Below are positions 17,413-26,434 of a stretch of DNA of 64,000 nt, piece after piece. The stretch is from Paenibacillus_AQ nitricinens (lineage in GTDB: Bacteria > Bacillota > Bacilli > Paenibacillales > Paenibacillaceae), in assembly GCF_052056485.1 (NCBI RefSeq), contig NZ_CP183948.1, forward strand, positions 4,712,001-4,776,000, given 5' to 3'. Within the stretch, counting starts at the first letter, position 1; each line of letters starts with the position of its first letter. The position numbers and the translations under genes are program-made. Below the pieces are notes generated by a model. It was not told the DNA's origin, did not search any database, and worked only from the letters and a program-made list of their open reading frames with translations.

Positions 17413-18834
17413 CTAAATCCCGATAGATCTTCCATCTACAGCTAACATTGCTTCTCCAATGATCTCCGAAAGTGTAGGGTGAGCATGAATAGCCTCGCCA
17501 ACCTCCCAAGGTGTTGCATCCAGCAGTTGAGCCAATGCAGCTTCCCCGATGAGATCCGTAACATGCGGACCTATCATCTGCACACCGAGAATATCTCCGC
17601 TGCTTCGGTCCGCCACAACTTTAACAAACCCGTCCTTCTGACCGTACACAATCGCCTTGCCAATGGCCGAGAAGGGGAATTTACCAGTTACTACATCATG
17701 TCCCAAGGCTTTAGCTTCCTTCTCAGTGTGACCCACACTCGCAACTTCAGGACGTGTGTAGACACAACGTGGTACAAGATGTGTCTGATAGGGGTGAAGC
17801 TTCTCACCAGCGAGATGGTTGACCGCCATAATGCCTTCATGGCTGGCGGCATGAGCTAGTTGTAGTCCACCGATACAGTCACCAATCGCATAAATATGCG
17901 GCTCAGCCGTCTGCATACTAGCATTTACAGCAATAATTCCTTTATCAAAGCGAATATCTGTATTTTCCAGACCAATATTCTCTATATTCGCTACCCTCCC
18001 TACGGATACAAGCAGCTTTTCTGCGGATAGACTTTGGGTTTGCTCTCCCTTACGGGCATCGATCGAAATTCCATCGTCCGTTACCTTGCAGGTTGCAGCA
18101 TCCACTGTAGTTTCAGTCAGTACTTTAACACCACGTTTTTTAAGTAGACGCTGCAGTTCTTTAGCTACTTCTTCATCCTCTTGAGGTAGTAACTGACTAG
18201 CAGCTTCAACTACCGTAACCTGTACTCCGAAATCAACCAGCATAGAGGCCCATTCCACCCCAATGACTCCGCCTCCAACAATAATGATGGAAGAAGGTAA
18301 CTCGTCGAGCGTGAGTGCTTCATCACTGCTAAGAATAACTTTCCCGTCTGGTTCCAGACCAGGTAATACACGCGGACGAGATCCTGTAGCAATAATAAGA
18401 TGGTTCGAGACCACTGTTTCCATTTCACCGTCTTCTAGTTCCACAGCAACAGCACCACTACGCGGGGAAAAAATAGAGGGACCCGTCACGCGCCCCTTGC
18501 CTTTAATGACTTGTATTTTATTTTTGCGCATCAAATATTGTACGCCCTGATGAAGTTGTTCAACTACCGCTTCCTTGCGCTTTTGTACTTTTGGGAATAC
18601 GAGCTGTACACCGCTTGTCTCAATGCCATAGCTCTCACTCTCGATGATTTCAGCATATACTTCTGCGCTTCTGAGCAGCGATTTGCTAGGAATGCAGCCA
18701 CGGTGCAGGCAGGTTCCTCCCAGTTTGTCCATTTCGATGACGACGACGGACTTTCCAAGCTGTGCAGCGCGAATGGCTGCCACATATCCCCCGGTTCCTC
18801 CGCCAAGTATGGCCACGTCACATGAAATTGTCAT
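17413..18834 (-). CDS. lpdV: Dihydrolipoamide dehydrogenase, E3 of the branched-chain complex
   Basis: A 473-aa FAD disulfide oxidoreductase that reoxidises dihydrolipoyl-E2. It has an N-terminal FAD-binding G-G-G-T-G-G-Y, the redox disulfide G-G-T-C-L-H-R-G-C-I-P-S-K, an NAD-binding G-G-G-V-I-G-V-E, and the C-terminal catalytic H-A-H-P-T-L-S-E. ATG 18834 follows CTGGAGGATACATATC. It is first in lpdV-bkdAA-bkdAB-bkdB-lipB, which makes assignment to the Bkd complex more likely than to pyruvate dehydrogenase. Confidence 0.94.
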   Translation of the reverse strand: MTISCDVAILGGGTGGYVAAIRAAQLGKSVVVIEMDKLGGTCLHRGCIPSKSLLRSAEVYAEIIESESYGIETSGVQLVFPKVQKRKEAVVEQLHQGVQYLMRKNKIQVIKGKGRVTGPSIFSPRSGAVAVELEDGEMETVVSNHLIIATGSRPRVLPGLEPDGKVILSSDEALTLDELPSSIIIVGGGVIGVEWASMLVDFGVQVTVVEAASQLLPQEDEEVAKELQRLLKKRGVKVLTETTVDAATCKVTDDGISIDARKGEQTQSLSAEKLLVSVGRVANIENIGLENTDIRFDKGIIAVNASMQTAEPHIYAIGDCIGGLQLAHAASHEGIMAVNHLAGEKLHPYQTHLVPRCVYTRPEVASVGHTEKEAKALGHDVVTGKFPFSAIGKAIVYGQKDGFVKVVADRSSGDILGVQMIGPHVTDLIGEAALAQLLDATPWEVGEAIHAHPTLSEIIGEAMLAVDGRSIGI

Positions 18835-18881
18835 GATATGTATCCTCCAGTCATTACACGTAAGTTCATTTTACATTGTAT

Positions 18882-18909
18882 ATTGTACTCTCTTTTTAGC
18901 GTATTACAA
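18882..18909 (-). promoter_or_regulatory. Probable sigma-A promoter of the lpdV-bkd operon
   Basis: On the minus strand TTGTAA and TACAAT are 16 bases apart, ending about 48 bases upstream of the lpdV start. No -24/-12 sigma-L element like that of the Bacillus bkd operon was seen. Confidence 0.45.
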
Positions 18910-19001
18910 AACTTATAAACATCATATCCAAATGGACTTTTTCCTACTAAAGCGTTATCATATGGTTGAATCCATTGGGCTAAGAGGGGTAGGAGACACT
19001 T

Positions 19002-19307
19002 ATGAAACTATTAATTTCACGCTTCATTGCCATCCTTATTCTTGTGTTTCCCGGTTTAATCGCAATGAAGGGCTTCTTAATGATGAAGGACGATATTTTT
19101 GATTATATCTCTATGCATGGAGATGACTCCATTGTTCCAGATTTCGCTTGGCTGCATTTCGGCGGAGGGTTTCTGCTCTTTGCAGCAGGCATGACTTTCC
19201 TTGGCGGCTGGATTCTAGCAAGAGACCGCAAACGTAATTATGTTGGCCCTCGTTTCAAAGAGAAACAAAAAGCGAAACAAGCTGCAGCGCAAGAAACGAT
19301 CTCATAA
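19002..19307 (+). CDS. DUF2627 family membrane protein (YqzF-like)
   Basis: A 101-aa protein with two transmembrane segments (about residues 5-27 and 49-70), the motif F-P-G-L-I-A-M-K-G near the start and a basic, Lys/Gln-rich cytoplasmic tail. This is the pattern of DUF2627, represented in Bacillus by YqzF near the bkd genes. The start follows AGGGGTAGGAGACACTT. The function is unknown. It is divergent from lpdV. Confidence 0.78.
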   Translation: MKLLISRFIAILILVFPGLIAMKGFLMMKDDIFDYISMHGDDSIVPDFAWLHFGGGFLLFAAGMTFLGGWILARDRKRNYVGPRFKEKQKAKQAAAQETIS

Positions 19308-19413
19308 GCAGCATAATCATCCCCTCATAGCGCAATCGAAATCTATTGCACATTCTGCAATTAACCATCCGACAACTCACTTCAAATGCATAACGAATAT
19401 CCACACATTACAT

Positions 19414-19471
19414 AAAGGCGGGAGTTTTCATGGACGCGACCTGCGCTTCCTTGAAAACTCCCGCCTTTTTT
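19414..19471. terminator. Bidirectional terminator
   Basis: A 15-bp stem (AAAGGCGGGAGTTTTC with complement) has a 20-base internal loop and flanking A/T tracts. It separates the DUF2627 gene from the convergent ABC exporter genes. Confidence 0.85.
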
Positions 19472-19478
19472 ATCACAG

Positions 19479-21338
19479 CTAAAACCTAGCCTTATCAAGT
19501 ACTTCTCTACGTCCGCCTTGCACCAACTCACTGTACAAGCCACCTTGCTTCAACAACTCCTCATGGGAGCCCTGCTGCAGCAATCTGCCCCCTTGAAGAA
19601 CAAGAATTCGATCAGCTGCCCGGATGGTGCCCAGTCTATGGGCAATAACGAAGCTGGTCCGTCCCTTCATTAGCGCCTGAAGTCCTTCCTGAATCTTGAT
19701 TTCGGTCACCGTATCGATACTGCTAGTGGCTTCATCAAGAACAAGCATCGAAGGATTGGCAAGAATGGCTCTTGCAATGGACAGCAATTGCTTCTGTCCT
19801 TGGCTTATGCCGCTACCATCTGCAGAGAGCATTCGATCATAACCTTCCGGCATTCGGATAATAAAAGAATGAGCGTTAGCCAGCTTGGCCGCCGCCTCGA
19901 CCTCTTCATCGGAAGCATCCAGTCTACCGTAACGAATATTATCGCGGATGCTGCCCTTGAATAAAAAGGAGTCCTGCAGCACAAACGCCATATGGCTCCT
20001 CAGGCTTTCACGCCGAATCGAAGTGACATCTAAGCCATCCAGCGTAATTTTACCCTGATTAGGATCATAGAAACGAGATAACAGCCCGATAAGTGTTGTT
20101 TTGCCGGCACCGGTAGGTCCTACTAAGGCGATCATCTCACCAGGCTTCGCTTCAAAGCTAATATCATGCAGCGTGTTAGAACTTCCGTCATATGAAAAAG
20201 ATACCTTTTCGAACTTCACTGCTCCCTCAACTTTAACCAGCGAAGTAGCTGCACCTTCATCTTTAGCTTCCGTCTCTTCGTCCAGCACTTCAAACACTCT
20301 TTCCGCTCCCGCAACCGCTGACAGTAGTGTATTCCACTGATTCGCTAAGTCATTAAGAGGGCGAGTAAATTGACGCGTATATTCTACAAACACAATAATC
20401 ACACCGACCGTAATCGCTCCGCGAATGGCTAACAAACCGCCGACTCCAGCCACAATAGCGAAGCTCAAATTATTAAGTCCATTCATCAGCTTAGGAATGA
20501 AGCCTGAAATCGACTGTGCCCAGTATCCAGAGAGCATAATCCGCTCATTGCGTTCATGAAAACCAGCGATGACCCGTTCCTCTTGTGAAAAAGCCTTGAT
20601 AATCCGTTGACCGGATAACGTCTCTTCTATATAACCGTTTAACTCACCCACATTGCGCTGACGTTCTTTAAAAAGCGGACCCGTACGCCGAGTAATCCAG
20701 CGCATGCCTAATAACATCAACGGCACAACCAAGAACGTAAGCAGCGTCAGTAGAGGACTGAGCCAGAGCATTACCCCCACCGTTCCGAGCAATGTCAAAA
20801 CACTAGAAAAGATCTGAATAGCTGAGCTATTCAGCGTAGAGCTGACGTTCTCAATATCGTTGGTGAGGCGACTCATAATTTCGCCCTGCTGTCTCCGATT
20901 AAAAAATGAGATGGGCAACCGATGAAGATGGGAAAACAACTCCGTGCGCATCCGAAATACGGTCTCCTGGGCAATTTCAATCATCCATATATTTTGCAGC
21001 CAAGAAGTTAATGAATAGAAGATATAAACACTAGCTAGACTGATTAGAAAAATCGTCCACGATCGTCCGCCAGTGCCTTCCAGATAATCATCCACTGCTT
21101 TACCAATCATATAAGGCCCGAGCAGTGCTAAAGCCGAGCTGAAGACTACCATTAACAGAACGAGGAAAAGCTTAGCTTTACGCTCGGCAAGATAGCTCCA
21201 AATCCGCATGAGCGTGCCGCCCCAATCCTTCGCCTTTGCTTTTGGCTTCCCTCCAGCAGCTGAACCAAGACTTCTTCCTGCTCCAAGCTCAATGACGGGT
21301 TTTGGGTGACGAAAGGGTTCAAGAATTGCTTTGAACAT
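19479..21338 (-). CDS. ABC exporter half-transporter, catalytically canonical subunit
   Basis: A 619-aa fused membrane-domain/ATPase. An 80-residue cytoplasmic lead precedes six transmembrane helices (about 50-330) and the nucleotide-binding domain with Walker A G-P-T-G-A-G-K-T-T, signature I-S-Q-G-Q, Walker B L-V-L-D-E-A-T-S with the catalytic Glu, and switch I-A-H-R. It overlaps the upstream half-transporter gene by 20 bases, so the two are co-translated and form a heterodimer, as in BmrCD/YheHI drug exporters. The substrate is unknown. Confidence 0.9.
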   Translation of the reverse strand: MFKAILEPFRHPKPVIELGAGRSLGSAAGGKPKAKAKDWGGTLMRIWSYLAERKAKLFLVLLMVVFSSALALLGPYMIGKAVDDYLEGTGGRSWTIFLISLASVYIFYSLTSWLQNIWMIEIAQETVFRMRTELFSHLHRLPISFFNRRQQGEIMSRLTNDIENVSSTLNSSAIQIFSSVLTLLGTVGVMLWLSPLLTLLTFLVVPLMLLGMRWITRRTGPLFKERQRNVGELNGYIEETLSGQRIIKAFSQEERVIAGFHERNERIMLSGYWAQSISGFIPKLMNGLNNLSFAIVAGVGGLLAIRGAITVGVIIVFVEYTRQFTRPLNDLANQWNTLLSAVAGAERVFEVLDEETEAKDEGAATSLVKVEGAVKFEKVSFSYDGSSNTLHDISFEAKPGEMIALVGPTGAGKTTLIGLLSRFYDPNQGKITLDGLDVTSIRRESLRSHMAFVLQDSFLFKGSIRDNIRYGRLDASDEEVEAAAKLANAHSFIIRMPEGYDRMLSADGSGISQGQKQLLSIARAILANPSMLVLDEATSSIDTVTEIKIQEGLQALMKGRTSFVIAHRLGTIRAADRILVLQGGRLLQQGSHEELLKQGGLYSELVQGGRREVLDKARF

Positions 21339-23058
21339 GCTGCTTCGCCTCCTCTACCTGTGATTCATAAATCTTGCGGTACAGCGCCGAGCTTGTCATA
21401 AGCTCCTCATGTGTTCCCTTACCGATTAAGCGTCCTTCGTCCAGCAGCAGAATCAAATCTGCAGATGCAGTAGAACTGATCTTCTGAGTAATCAGGAAGG
21501 TTGTACATGAAATCTCTTTCAGTGCCTCCAGCAAAAGTCCTTCTGTCACAGCATCAAGCGCACTCGTACTGTCATCGAGGATCAAAATAGCAGGTTTCCT
21601 CACAAGCGCCCGGGCAATGGTCAAGCGTTGCTTTTGCCCACCAGACAGATTTACCCCCCGCTGACCAAGCATGGTGTCATAACCTTTAGGCAGATCCATC
21701 ACTGTTGCGTGAATTTGTGCGGCAGCTGCTGCGTGTTCGATTTGTTCCTGTGTGGCATATTCATTGCCCCAAGCGATATTATCGCGAATCGATCCGCTGA
21801 AGAGCTGCAGTTCTTGAGGAACGTAACCGATTGATCGCCGCAATCTTGAAATATCGATGTCGGTGCTCTTTTGCCCATCAATGCGAATGATACCGTCTGT
21901 CTCCTCATATAAACGCGGGATTAGACCGACAAGAGAAGACTTTCCTGATCCGGTGGCTCCCATAATCGCTACCCGCTCACCAGCAGCAACTTCAAAAGTA
22001 ATATCCTCTAGCACCGAAATATCACTCTCCGGATACTTGAAGCTGATGTCTTCAAATTGGACGTGACCCTGTATCGGTTCGCCCTTTGCGGTTCCGCCTT
22101 CCTTAACTCCAGCGCCTGCTGACATTACTTCTGTAATACGCTGGGAGGAGGCACGTGCTCGGGAAATTGTAACGACAAGTCCAGATATAGCTGACAACGC
22201 TCCTATGGTTCGTAATGAGTAATTAATAACTGCAACAGTTTCTCCTAAAGTAGCATCCCCATTTGCAATCTCAATCCGTCCAAACCATAGGATCGACATA
22301 ATCGCTGCATTCACAATAAGCATAACAAATGGCATCGTTGTCTCCGTCAAACGTAGCGCCGATACCGTGGATTTCATCAAATTCCCGCTAAAGACCGTGA
22401 AACGTCCAATCTCATGTCCCATGCGCACGAACACACGAATTAAGCGAATTCCCGTTAAATTCTCCTGAATTACACCATTCACACCGTCAAGCCGATTTTG
22501 TACGTTGCGAAATAACAAAGAAGCTTTTCTCATGATGAAGTAAAGGAAGAGAAGCAACAAAGGTAGAGCTACAGTGAGAAATAATCCCAGCTTCACATGA
22601 ACAACCAATGCCATAATCACACTGCCCACCACAACCAGTGGCACCCGTGTCATAAAGCGGAGGCTCATAAATATAGTGTCCTGCAGCTGCGATACATCGC
22701 CGGTAAGACGAGTGATCAGCGAAGAAGTAGCAAACCGATTGAATACTTCATATGTAAAGGATTGTACCTTTTCATATAACTTGTCCCTAAGATCAAACGC
22801 AAAGCTCTGACTCGCATGGGCAGCAAAAAAAGAACTTAATACCCCAGCTATAAACGCGACTACCGCGCTGCCGATCAATACACCGCCCCAGAGCCATACT
22901 ACAGAGGAATTCTGTTCTTTAATACCCTGGTCAATAATTTTGGAAATGAGTAAAGGCTGTGACAATTCCACCGCTAGTTCAATAAGCATCATCACTAGGG
23001 CAGCTATTGCAGCGACTTTATATTTTTTGAGAAAAGAGAAAATCAAACCCATTCGCAT
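21319..23058 (-). CDS. ABC exporter half-transporter, degenerate-site subunit
   Basis: A 579-aa half-transporter with six transmembrane helices and a C-terminal ATPase. Walker A is G-A-T-G-S-G-K-S-S and the signature is L-S-G-G-Q. Walker B ends in L-I-L-D-D-S-T-S, with Asp in place of the catalytic Glu, and the switch His is Gln (I-T-Q-K). These are the hallmarks of the degenerate subunit in heterodimeric exporters (BmrC-like). Its canonical signature faces the partner's intact Walker site, so one of two sites hydrolyses ATP. Confidence 0.9.
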   Translation of the reverse strand: MRMGLIFSFLKKYKVAAIAALVMMLIELAVELSQPLLISKIIDQGIKEQNSSVVWLWGGVLIGSAVVAFIAGVLSSFFAAHASQSFAFDLRDKLYEKVQSFTYEVFNRFATSSLITRLTGDVSQLQDTIFMSLRFMTRVPLVVVGSVIMALVVHVKLGLFLTVALPLLLLFLYFIMRKASLLFRNVQNRLDGVNGVIQENLTGIRLIRVFVRMGHEIGRFTVFSGNLMKSTVSALRLTETTMPFVMLIVNAAIMSILWFGRIEIANGDATLGETVAVINYSLRTIGALSAISGLVVTISRARASSQRITEVMSAGAGVKEGGTAKGEPIQGHVQFEDISFKYPESDISVLEDITFEVAAGERVAIMGATGSGKSSLVGLIPRLYEETDGIIRIDGQKSTDIDISRLRRSIGYVPQELQLFSGSIRDNIAWGNEYATQEQIEHAAAAAQIHATVMDLPKGYDTMLGQRGVNLSGGQKQRLTIARALVRKPAILILDDSTSALDAVTEGLLLEALKEISCTTFLITQKISSTASADLILLLDEGRLIGKGTHEELMTSSALYRKIYESQVEEAKQHVQSNS

Positions 23059-23069
23059 ACCCTCTTTTT

Positions 23070-23279
23070 CTATTCGTACAGTGCATCCCTTAAACGAGTC
23101 GACATTGTGGAGGCCTGCCCAGTTTTCATTATTGCCCGCCGCAGCGCTTTATTGCTTCGATTCAATTCCACCAAATCTGCCATCATCTCTTCCAGCAAAG
23201 CCTCAGCCTCGATAGAAAGATTTCCATTCTGCTGAATCAGAGCTAACCGTTCCTTGTATTCGTCTATTTTTTCAGTCAC
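23070..23279 (-). CDS. 69-aa helical protein upstream of the ABC exporter, unknown
   Basis: A GTG start at 23279 behind AAAGGAAG gives a 69-aa, mostly alpha-helical acidic protein (E-K-I-D-E-Y-K-E-R-L, M-M-A-D-L-V-E-L-N-R). It ends 11 bases before the ABC gene start region and is co-oriented, so it probably shares the transcript. A longer frame from 23327 lacks a better start. I do not recognise the family; a small coiled-coil accessory or regulator is a guess. Confidence 0.65.
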   Translation of the reverse strand: MTEKIDEYKERLALIQQNGNLSIEAEALLEEMMADLVELNRSNKALRRAIMKTGQASTMSTRLRDALYE

Positions 23280-23431
23280 ACATATTACTTCCTTTCCAAT
23301 CAAATGATTCCTTTTATCATACCACATTCAATTCTATCGCAATGTTTTCACTGGATACAGCTGACACGAATATGATACTCTAATAAGGTCGCATTTTTAA
23401 AATTAGATTATTGGCTTATACGAAAGGATAG

Positions 23432-24007
23432 ATGGAAGTGGCACAATTGTTTTTCAAATACGGAGCAATGAACAGCGGTAAATCTATTGAGATACTTAAG
23501 GTTGCGCATAATTATGAAGAGCAAGGGAAGTCGGTGCTCATTTTCACTCCATCCATAGACGATCGGGACGAAGTTGGTTTTATCTCCTCCCGTATTGGGC
23601 TGCGGAAACAGGCCATACCCGTCGACGAGAATACTGATATTTATAATATCGTCAGCAGTAACCAGCCCAAACCCCACTGTGTACTCATTGATGAATGTCA
23701 ATTTCTAAGCAAGGACTGCATTCTTCAGCTAGTACGGATTGTGGATGAACTAGGTATTCCCGTTATGGCGTTTGGACTTAAAAATGATTTCCAGAACCAG
23801 CTATTTGAAGGCAGCAAATACATGCTGATTTACGCTGATAAAATCGAGGAAATGAAGACCATTTGCTGGTTCTGCGAGCGCAAAGCAACGATGGCTCTAA
23901 GAGTAGAAAATGGTAAGCCTGTATATAGCGGCAAGCAAATCCAGATCGGCGGCAATGAAGCCTACTATCCAGTGTGCCGTAAATGTCACAAGAATCCTCC
24001 ACTATAA
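23432..24007 (+). CDS. tdk: Thymidine kinase
   Basis: A 191-aa type II thymidine kinase that phosphorylates thymidine with ATP. Walker A is G-A-M-N-S-G-K-S (about residues 11-18). The catalytic base lies in I-D-E-C-Q-F-L, and the zinc-binding lasso domain has C-W-F-C and C-R-K-C. It stands alone with its own terminator. It complements the nucleoside salvage genes earlier in the window. Confidence 0.95.
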   Translation: MEVAQLFFKYGAMNSGKSIEILKVAHNYEEQGKSVLIFTPSIDDRDEVGFISSRIGLRKQAIPVDENTDIYNIVSSNQPKPHCVLIDECQFLSKDCILQLVRIVDELGIPVMAFGLKNDFQNQLFEGSKYMLIYADKIEEMKTICWFCERKATMALRVENGKPVYSGKQIQIGGNEAYYPVCRKCHKNPPL

Positions 24008-24034
24008 ACTATCCCCACATATATACCTTTAGCT

Positions 24035-24079
24035 AAAAAAGCATTCCGAAGCCGTGATGGCCTCAGGAATGCTTTTTTT
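24035..24079. terminator. Bidirectional terminator between tdk and the DinB-like gene
   Basis: AAAAAAGCATTCC and GGAATGCTTTTTT form the stem around an 18-base loop; the genes on both sides converge. Confidence 0.85.
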
Positions 24080-24092
24080 AAATAAAACTCGA

Positions 24093-24611
24093 TTAAACCA
24101 GGTATCTTTCTTTAAGAATATTCAAATGATGATGATCATGCCCAATCATTACGCACGCCACTGCTCTCGCGGAAATGGTTGCATTGTTAACCGTTCCCTC
24201 GCGAATCCATGCATCTTCCGGCAAAATGTCCAAAAGAGCTTGCGTTGACGCTCGGACAAGCTTGTAATGAGCCAGGAGTTTTTCTAGCGTGTGCGCTTCA
24301 AAATTTGCGGTAGGCACATAGTCCTTTTCATCAAAGCCCGCCAGCGGGGTCTTATCTCCTCTTGCAACGCGCAATAAACGATAAGACATAATTCTTCCAG
24401 TATCCGCTAGATGGCCAACCATTTGCTTAATACTCCATTTATCAGGAGCGTAACGATGCTCTCCTTGTTCTTCCGTAAGATTCGAAATAAAAGTGCAAAT
24501 CTCATCCGTCTGCTCTTTAAAAATAGTAATGATGTCTCCTTCAGCTGGCACTAAATCTACATATTTTGATAATTCTTCAAGATACTCACTGCTTTCTGGA
24601 CGTCGTTCCAT
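24093..24611 (-). CDS. DinB/YfiT-like metal-dependent hydrolase-fold protein
   Basis: A 172-aa four-helix-bundle protein of the DinB superfamily. The likely metal ligands are the histidines in V-G-H-L-A-D-T (about residue 65) and the C-terminal G-H-D-H-H-H-L cluster. Bacillithiol transferases and other thiol-dependent enzymes share this fold. The specific substrate is unknown. Confidence 0.82.
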   Translation of the reverse strand: MERRPESSEYLEELSKYVDLVPAEGDIITIFKEQTDEICTFISNLTEEQGEHRYAPDKWSIKQMVGHLADTGRIMSYRLLRVARGDKTPLAGFDEKDYVPTANFEAHTLEKLLAHYKLVRASTQALLDILPEDAWIREGTVNNATISARAVACVMIGHDHHHLNILKERYLV

Positions 24612-24748
24612 GTCTAAACCCCTCTCATTTTGAATTTTTTTGAAAAAATAGGAGGAAAATTATGCTGTAGTTGTTGTATTTTAGTTCATTATATACGATA
24701 CTTGCATTAATAGGGTTAGTTACACTATAAGTCATCGGGAGTGTCGGC

Positions 24749-25414
24749 ATGATAGATTTTATTCTGTTTATAATATTTTCAGGACTAGAGACCTATGCAA
24801 TGTTCTTTCTGGCTTTCAAAATCTTTAAAATAGACATTTATCATAAAGAGATGGTGTTTGCCAGTTTTATTATGGGCTTTTTTTCTTATTCAATTAGAAT
24901 CAACTATGAGTTATTTCAATTAGATATTCTCACACAATATGCGCTAATGCTTTGTTTTATGTGGCTGTTATTTCGGATTCATCCCTTCTACGCTTCTATA
25001 TTAACCGGGATGGTCTATCAAACATACTTTGTGATTCAACCCAGTCTTATGTATCTATTAGACTCTGTAATTAACACGCCTCTAAATACTTCGAACCCGA
25101 TTACAATAAACATTATTACAATGCAGATCTTATCAGCATTAACCGCGATTCTCATTGGTATGTATGTGGGTTATAAACGTATTGGATTTGACTTTGTACC
25201 TGATAAACCCGATGTAAAAATTAAACCAACGACTAGCGAAAAAATACTATTCGCTCTTAATCTTCCTACACTAATTGTCATTACTTCAATTAGCTACTTT
25301 CTTGAATCCTTTTTCTTTTTCTTGATCCCAATTTTCTATGGAATAATATTATGGGGATATCTTTATTTCTCCTATAAAAAGGATAGAAATAATTATGAAT
25401 CATTTAACTCTTAA
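24749..25414 (+). CDS. Membrane protein at the Agr-like locus, possible kinase-less sensor
   Basis: A 221-aa protein with about six transmembrane helices and a short charged loop (D-K-P-D-V-K-I-K-P-T-T-S-E-K). GGGAGTG precedes the ATG. It overlaps agrB by 20 bases and is therefore part of the peptide-signalling operon. The topology is like the N-terminal sensor half of AgrC-type receptors, but there is no kinase or ATPase domain. Whether it senses, exports or modifies the peptide is unknown. Confidence 0.7.
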   Translation: MIDFILFIIFSGLETYAMFFLAFKIFKIDIYHKEMVFASFIMGFFSYSIRINYELFQLDILTQYALMLCFMWLLFRIHPFYASILTGMVYQTYFVIQPSLMYLLDSVINTPLNTSNPITINIITMQILSALTAILIGMYVGYKRIGFDFVPDKPDVKIKPTTSEKILFALNLPTLIVITSISYFLESFFFFLIPIFYGIILWGYLYFSYKKDRNNYESFNS

Positions 25415-25922
25415 AATTGTTGAGGTCATTAAGAAAAGCAATCCCGAGCAAACACATTCCATTGAAATCATGCATTATGCCCTTAGCATTATTTTGAATA
25501 CTTTATTAATCATTATAACCTCGTTATGCATTGGCGGGCTCACAGGACAGCTAAAGGAAACATTCTTAGCCTTATTTAGCTTCATTCTCCTAAGAATGTC
25601 TTCTGGTGGTGTGCATCTAAAAACCGCAAGGGCCTGCAATATTGTATCTATCTTTATCTGTTCACTGATCCCTCATATCACTTATCTAATACATAACCAT
25701 TTCCTTTGGATTAATCTTTTTTCTTTGCTTGTAATGATTCTATGTGCTCCAAATCCTGATGCTAATGCGCAGATTCCTAAAGAATGGTATTTGGGTTTAA
25801 AGATCATTTCCATAATTCTGGTTTCTTTGAATTTTTGGATCCATTCGCCTGTCATTGGATTGGCATTTTTAGTTCAATCCTTTACAGTTATAATTCCATT
25901 ACAAAGGAGGCCAATCAAATGA
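25395..25922 (+). CDS. agrB: AgrB-like accessory gene regulator peptidase
   Basis: A 175-aa integral membrane cysteine endopeptidase that cleaves the C-terminal tail of AgrD-type propeptides and helps form the cyclic signal. The catalytic pair is visible in R-M-S-S-G-G-V-H-L-K-T-A-R-A-C, with H and C seven residues apart as in AgrB. Four or more hydrophobic helices follow. Its stop overlaps the ATG of the peptide gene (ATGA), a tight coupling typical of agrBD. Confidence 0.9.
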   Translation: MNHLTLKIVEVIKKSNPEQTHSIEIMHYALSIILNTLLIIITSLCIGGLTGQLKETFLALFSFILLRMSSGGVHLKTARACNIVSIFICSLIPHITYLIHNHFLWINLFSLLVMILCAPNPDANAQIPKEWYLGLKIISIILVSLNFWIHSPVIGLAFLVQSFTVIIPLQRRPIK

Positions 25923-26038
25923 AGAAAAATTTAGCTCGTTATGCTTCTAACATACTAGCTACTTCTGCTGTTGTTTTTGCAACAATTCTAAAACCAGCAC
26001 TTTACAGTCCTGAAGTTCCAAAAGAACTGCGCAAGTAA
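25919..26038 (+). CDS. agrD: AgrD-like cyclic autoinducer propeptide lacking Cys
   Basis: A 39-aa propeptide with ribosome binding site AAAGGAGGCC. An amphipathic basic leader (M-K-K-N-L-A-R-Y) is followed by a hydrophobic stretch and the recognition tail Y-S-P-E-V-P-K-E-L-R-K, which matches the E-V-P-K-E-L region of staphylococcal AgrD. The ring-forming Cys or Ser normally found five residues before this tail is absent: the signal region reads T-I-L-K-P-A-L-Y and the whole peptide has no cysteine. The mature signal may be linear or cyclised through another residue. Confidence 0.85.
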   Translation: MKKNLARYASNILATSAVVFATILKPALYSPEVPKELRK

Positions 26039-26059
26039 TCAAACAAGGATGGGGAAAAG

Positions 26060-26392
26060 ATGCGTGTCTTACAGAAAGACGGTTCCTCTAGCGATATTCT
26101 AGAGGAAGATATATTGTATTTCTCGAATTATAAAAATACAATATTCGTCCATACGAAAGAAGGCGAATTTATTCTCCCCACCACGCTTTCCGATCTTTCC
26201 GTAGCGTATGAGGGTAAGGGATTCGAACGCCTTGACCGCAGCAACGTCGTTAATATCAACAACATAGAAGGCTATGATCCCGGACGCAAGATTGTATGCT
26301 TTAATCAAGGTAAGCAGTTCACTACCGTTTCGGAATCCAATGAACCTCGCCTAAAGAAGTACTTATCTACTCATAAGAAAGACTCTGAGTAA
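26060..26392 (+). CDS. LytTR-type DNA-binding protein without receiver domain
   Basis: A 110-aa protein resembling a stand-alone LytTR domain (residues about 10-105), including the D-R-S-N-V-V-N-I-N-N-I core that corresponds to the H-R-S-x-x-V-N motif of AgrA-type regulators. There is no phospho-acceptor receiver domain. It is the last gene of the Agr-like operon and is the probable output regulator. The LytTR call is by motif and context. Confidence 0.75.
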   Translation: MRVLQKDGSSSDILEEDILYFSNYKNTIFVHTKEGEFILPTTLSDLSVAYEGKGFERLDRSNVVNINNIEGYDPGRKIVCFNQGKQFTTVSESNEPRLKKYLSTHKKDSE

Positions 26393-26434
26393 AACAATCC
26401 CGACATGTATAGCACATGTCGGGATTGTTTTTGT
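26393..26434 (+). terminator. Terminator after the Agr-like operon
   Basis: A perfect 16-bp stem (AACAATCCCGACATGT and complement) with a 5-base loop and T-run closes the four-gene operon. Confidence 0.92.
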
